A stretch of DNA of 64,000 nt from Pseudomonas fluorescens (GTDB lineage Bacteria; Pseudomonadota; Gammaproteobacteria; Pseudomonadales; Pseudomonadaceae), in assembly GCF_001307275.1 (NCBI RefSeq), contig NZ_CP012831.1, positions 806,001 through 870,000 of the forward strand, written 5' to 3'. The notes beneath the pieces are model-generated. The model did not search any database and was not told where the DNA came from. It saw only the letters and a program-made list of their open reading frames with translations. This document shows, one piece after another, positions 62,448 to 64,000 of this stretch; positions within the stretch are counted from its first letter, which is position 1; the number at the start of each line of letters is the position of its first letter. A program made the position numbers and the translations under genes.

Positions 62448-64000
62448 TTAAAGGCTGTTGATCAATGTGCTGAAGATTTGCTGCGCCGCCTTGATGATCT
62501 GCGAAGACGCGGTGTAGTACTGCTGGAACTTGACCAGGTTGCCGGTTTCTTCATCCAGGTCCACACCCGACAGCGAATCGCGGGCGGTCTTGGCATTGTC
62601 CAGGATCGCCCCAGTGGCGGCGCTGTCGAGCTTGCCCTGGGCGGCCTTGGCGCCGACGCCTTCCACCAGCTTGCCGTAGGCATCGTTCAGGGAAATACCC
62701 TTGCTGGCCGAACCGGTGTCTACGGTCTTGGCCGTCTGCAAACCGGCCAGGACAGTACCGTTACGGTTGTCCAGGCTACCGGCCTGGCTGAGGCTGACAT
62801 TGATCGAGGCGCCGTTGGATGGAGCACCGGCAATGGACATGTCGAACGTGACGGTGCGTTGAACCGGCGGCACGGACGAATCCATGATCGGGTTGCCACT
62901 GGCGTCCTTGAGCGGAACACTCAGGCTCAAGGTGTTGCTTTCGCCGGGCTTGATCGTGCCATTGCTGATCTGGACACCTTTGGCATCGAGCAATTGATAA
63001 GCCTGGCTGGTGCCATCGGCGGACGTCGCGCCGAACACCACCTTGACCGGCATGGAGTTCTTGATGCCGTTCTGGATGATGGTCGTGGTGGCTGCGTCGT
63101 AGATGTCCAGCTTGGTGGTCATGCTCGGCTGGCCGCTGGCCGGGATGGTCAGTGTGCCGCTGCCCCCCGGCACGATGGCGGCGCCCAACGGCGCGGCAAT
63201 CGCCAGCCGCTTGGAGTCGGTCATCTCGGTCTTGATGTTGGTCGCCGCGTTGCGGGTCGGCGTGAGCTTGAACGAGTCGCCGGCGACGGCGGTGCCGTTG
63301 GCGAACGTCATCGAAAAACCGTCGATCACCGGCGGAGGCGTGGTCGCGGTGTTGAACGCGCCCATCGAGGTGCCGTCCGGCAGGCGCTGGACGGTGTAGT
63401 CCGTGCCGCTGGTGAACGTCACCTTGTAGTCGTTGGTGGTCAGTTTGCCGGAGTCTTTGATGGCGATGTTGAAGTTGCCGGAGCCGGCGCTGTTGTTCAA
63501 CGACGCAACGCTGCGCTGGCTGATCTGCGTGGCGCTGTTGATGTTAGTGAACAGGTTGGAGCCGAAGGCCCCGTTCATGTCGATGCCCGAGGCCTGGACG
63601 CTGTTCATCTGGTCGGCGACCACCAGGGCCACGCGCCCCAGCTCGTTCATGGCCGGGTCGAGCACGGTACTGCGGTAACGCATCAGGCCACCGATCTCGC
63701 CGCCGGTAAGCACCGACGTCAGGTCCATGGAGCTGGAACCGCTGTTGAGCTGGATACCCATGCGCCCTGGATCGTTCTTGTCCGGCACCGCTTCCAGGGT
63801 ATTGACGATGTTGCCCATCACCAACGGTTGACCGGAGCCCAGGTAGATATCCAGGCTGTTGCCGCTCTCGACAACCTGTGTGCCGGTGAAGGTCGACAGT
63901 TGGCGAATGGTTTCGCTGCGGGCATCGAGCAGGTCGTTGGGGGCGCCGCCGGCGTTGGAGACTTCGGAAATTTTCTTGTTCAACTGCGCAACGGTGGCCG
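62448..64000 (-). CDS. flgK: Hook-filament junction protein FlgK (HAP1), N-terminus outside the window
   Basis: The C-terminal ~517 residues of FlgK; the frame runs off the right edge with no start inside (the apparent start at 63983 is an internal Leu of VAQLNKKISEV). Signature features are PNDLLDARSETIRQLS, the central Ser/Thr-rich variable domain and the C-terminal DLDEETGNLVKFQQYYTASSQIIKAAQQIFSTLI. It joins hook and filament and must be placed before FlgL. Confidence 0.95.
   Translation of the reverse strand, partial: ATVAQLNKKISEVSNAGGAPNDLLDARSETIRQLSTFTGTQVVESGNSLDIYLGSGQPLVMGNIVNTLEAVPDKNDPGRMGIQLNSGSSSMDLTSVLTGGEIGGLMRYRSTVLDPAMNELGRVALVVADQMNSVQASGIDMNGAFGSNLFTNINSATQISQRSVASLNNSAGSGNFNIAIKDSGKLTTNDYKVTFTSGTDYTVQRLPDGTSMGAFNTATTPPPVIDGFSMTFANGTAVAGDSFKLTPTRNAATNIKTEMTDSKRLAIAAPLGAAIVPGGSGTLTIPASGQPSMTTKLDIYDAATTTIIQNGIKNSMPVKVVFGATSADGTSQAYQLLDAKGVQISNGTIKPGESNTLSLSVPLKDASGNPIMDSSVPPVQRTVTFDMSIAGAPSNGASINVSLSQAGSLDNRNGTVLAGLQTAKTVDTGSASKGISLNDAYGKLVEGVGAKAAQGKLDSAATGAILDNAKTARDSLSGVDLDEETGNLVKFQQYYTASSQIIKAAQQIFSTLINSL

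Overview
The window looks like the chromosome of a fluorescent-group Pseudomonas (P. fluorescens/P. putida type). The evidence is high GC, dozens of recognisable Pseudomonas proteins (FleQ, FleS/FleR, FleN, MotC/MotD, HptB-HsbR-HsbA), the typical GTGGGAGCGAGCTTGCTCGC REP palindromes between genes, and a flagellin-glycosylation block (KAS III - Fgt2 - Fgt1) in the order known from P. syringae. Almost everything is on the minus strand, so operons read right to left. Exceptions are a 50-aa membrane peptide at 754-906 and a two-gene unit at 11038-12935.

Layout, left to right. (1) 1-3858: a partial short-chain dehydrogenase, a tiny DUF3309 peptide with a bidirectional terminator, an LTA-synthase-type membrane sulfatase, and a small lipoprotein that ends the ccm operon. 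(2) 3873-10838: the complete cytochrome c maturation operon ccmABCDEFGHI, with genes overlapping by a few bases. (3) 11038-12935 (+): a second FliK-domain protein overlapping an FlhX-like stand-alone FlhB C-terminal domain, followed by an unusual tandem array of REP doublets (12957-13713). (4) 13724-23681: the polar chemotaxis and motor block: fliA, cheY, cheZ, cheA, cheB, motC, motD, a ParA-type ATPase, parP, cheW and DUF2802. (5) 23678-28114: fleN, flhF, flhA, which set flagellar number, placement and export gate. An unrecognised gene with its own promoter sits between flhA and flhB (28250-28933). (6) 29061-34479: fliLMNOPQR-flhB (C-ring and export gate). (7) 34711-36084 fliK, then hptB-hsbR-hsbA (36173-38566), a phosphorelay/anti-sigma module, then fliEFGHIJ (38669-44464). 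(8) 44688-48882: the regulators fleR, fleS, fleQ. (9) 49052-52686: fliT, fliS, fliD, flaG, fliC. (10) 52961-60764: a KAS III and two giant multidomain glycosyltransferases for flagellin glycosylation. (11) 60869-64000: flgL and a partial flgK.

The regulatory signals fit the Pseudomonas flagellar hierarchy. A sigma70-like site lies before fleQ. Sigma54 sites with the invariant GG-N10-GC spacing lie before fleS, fliE, fliL, fliK and flhA, with a weaker GG-N10-GT candidate before fliD. Sigma28 sites lie before fliC and fliS. REP doublets separate several of these units.

The observations most worth following are: four FliM-like EIDALL-type motifs repeated in the CheA linker, with a fifth-type copy in FliN; the unrecognised gene between flhA and flhB with a near-consensus promoter abutting a perfect palindrome; the FliK-like/FlhX pair; and the tandem REP array. 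No tRNA, rRNA, CRISPR array, insertion sequence or prophage was seen.
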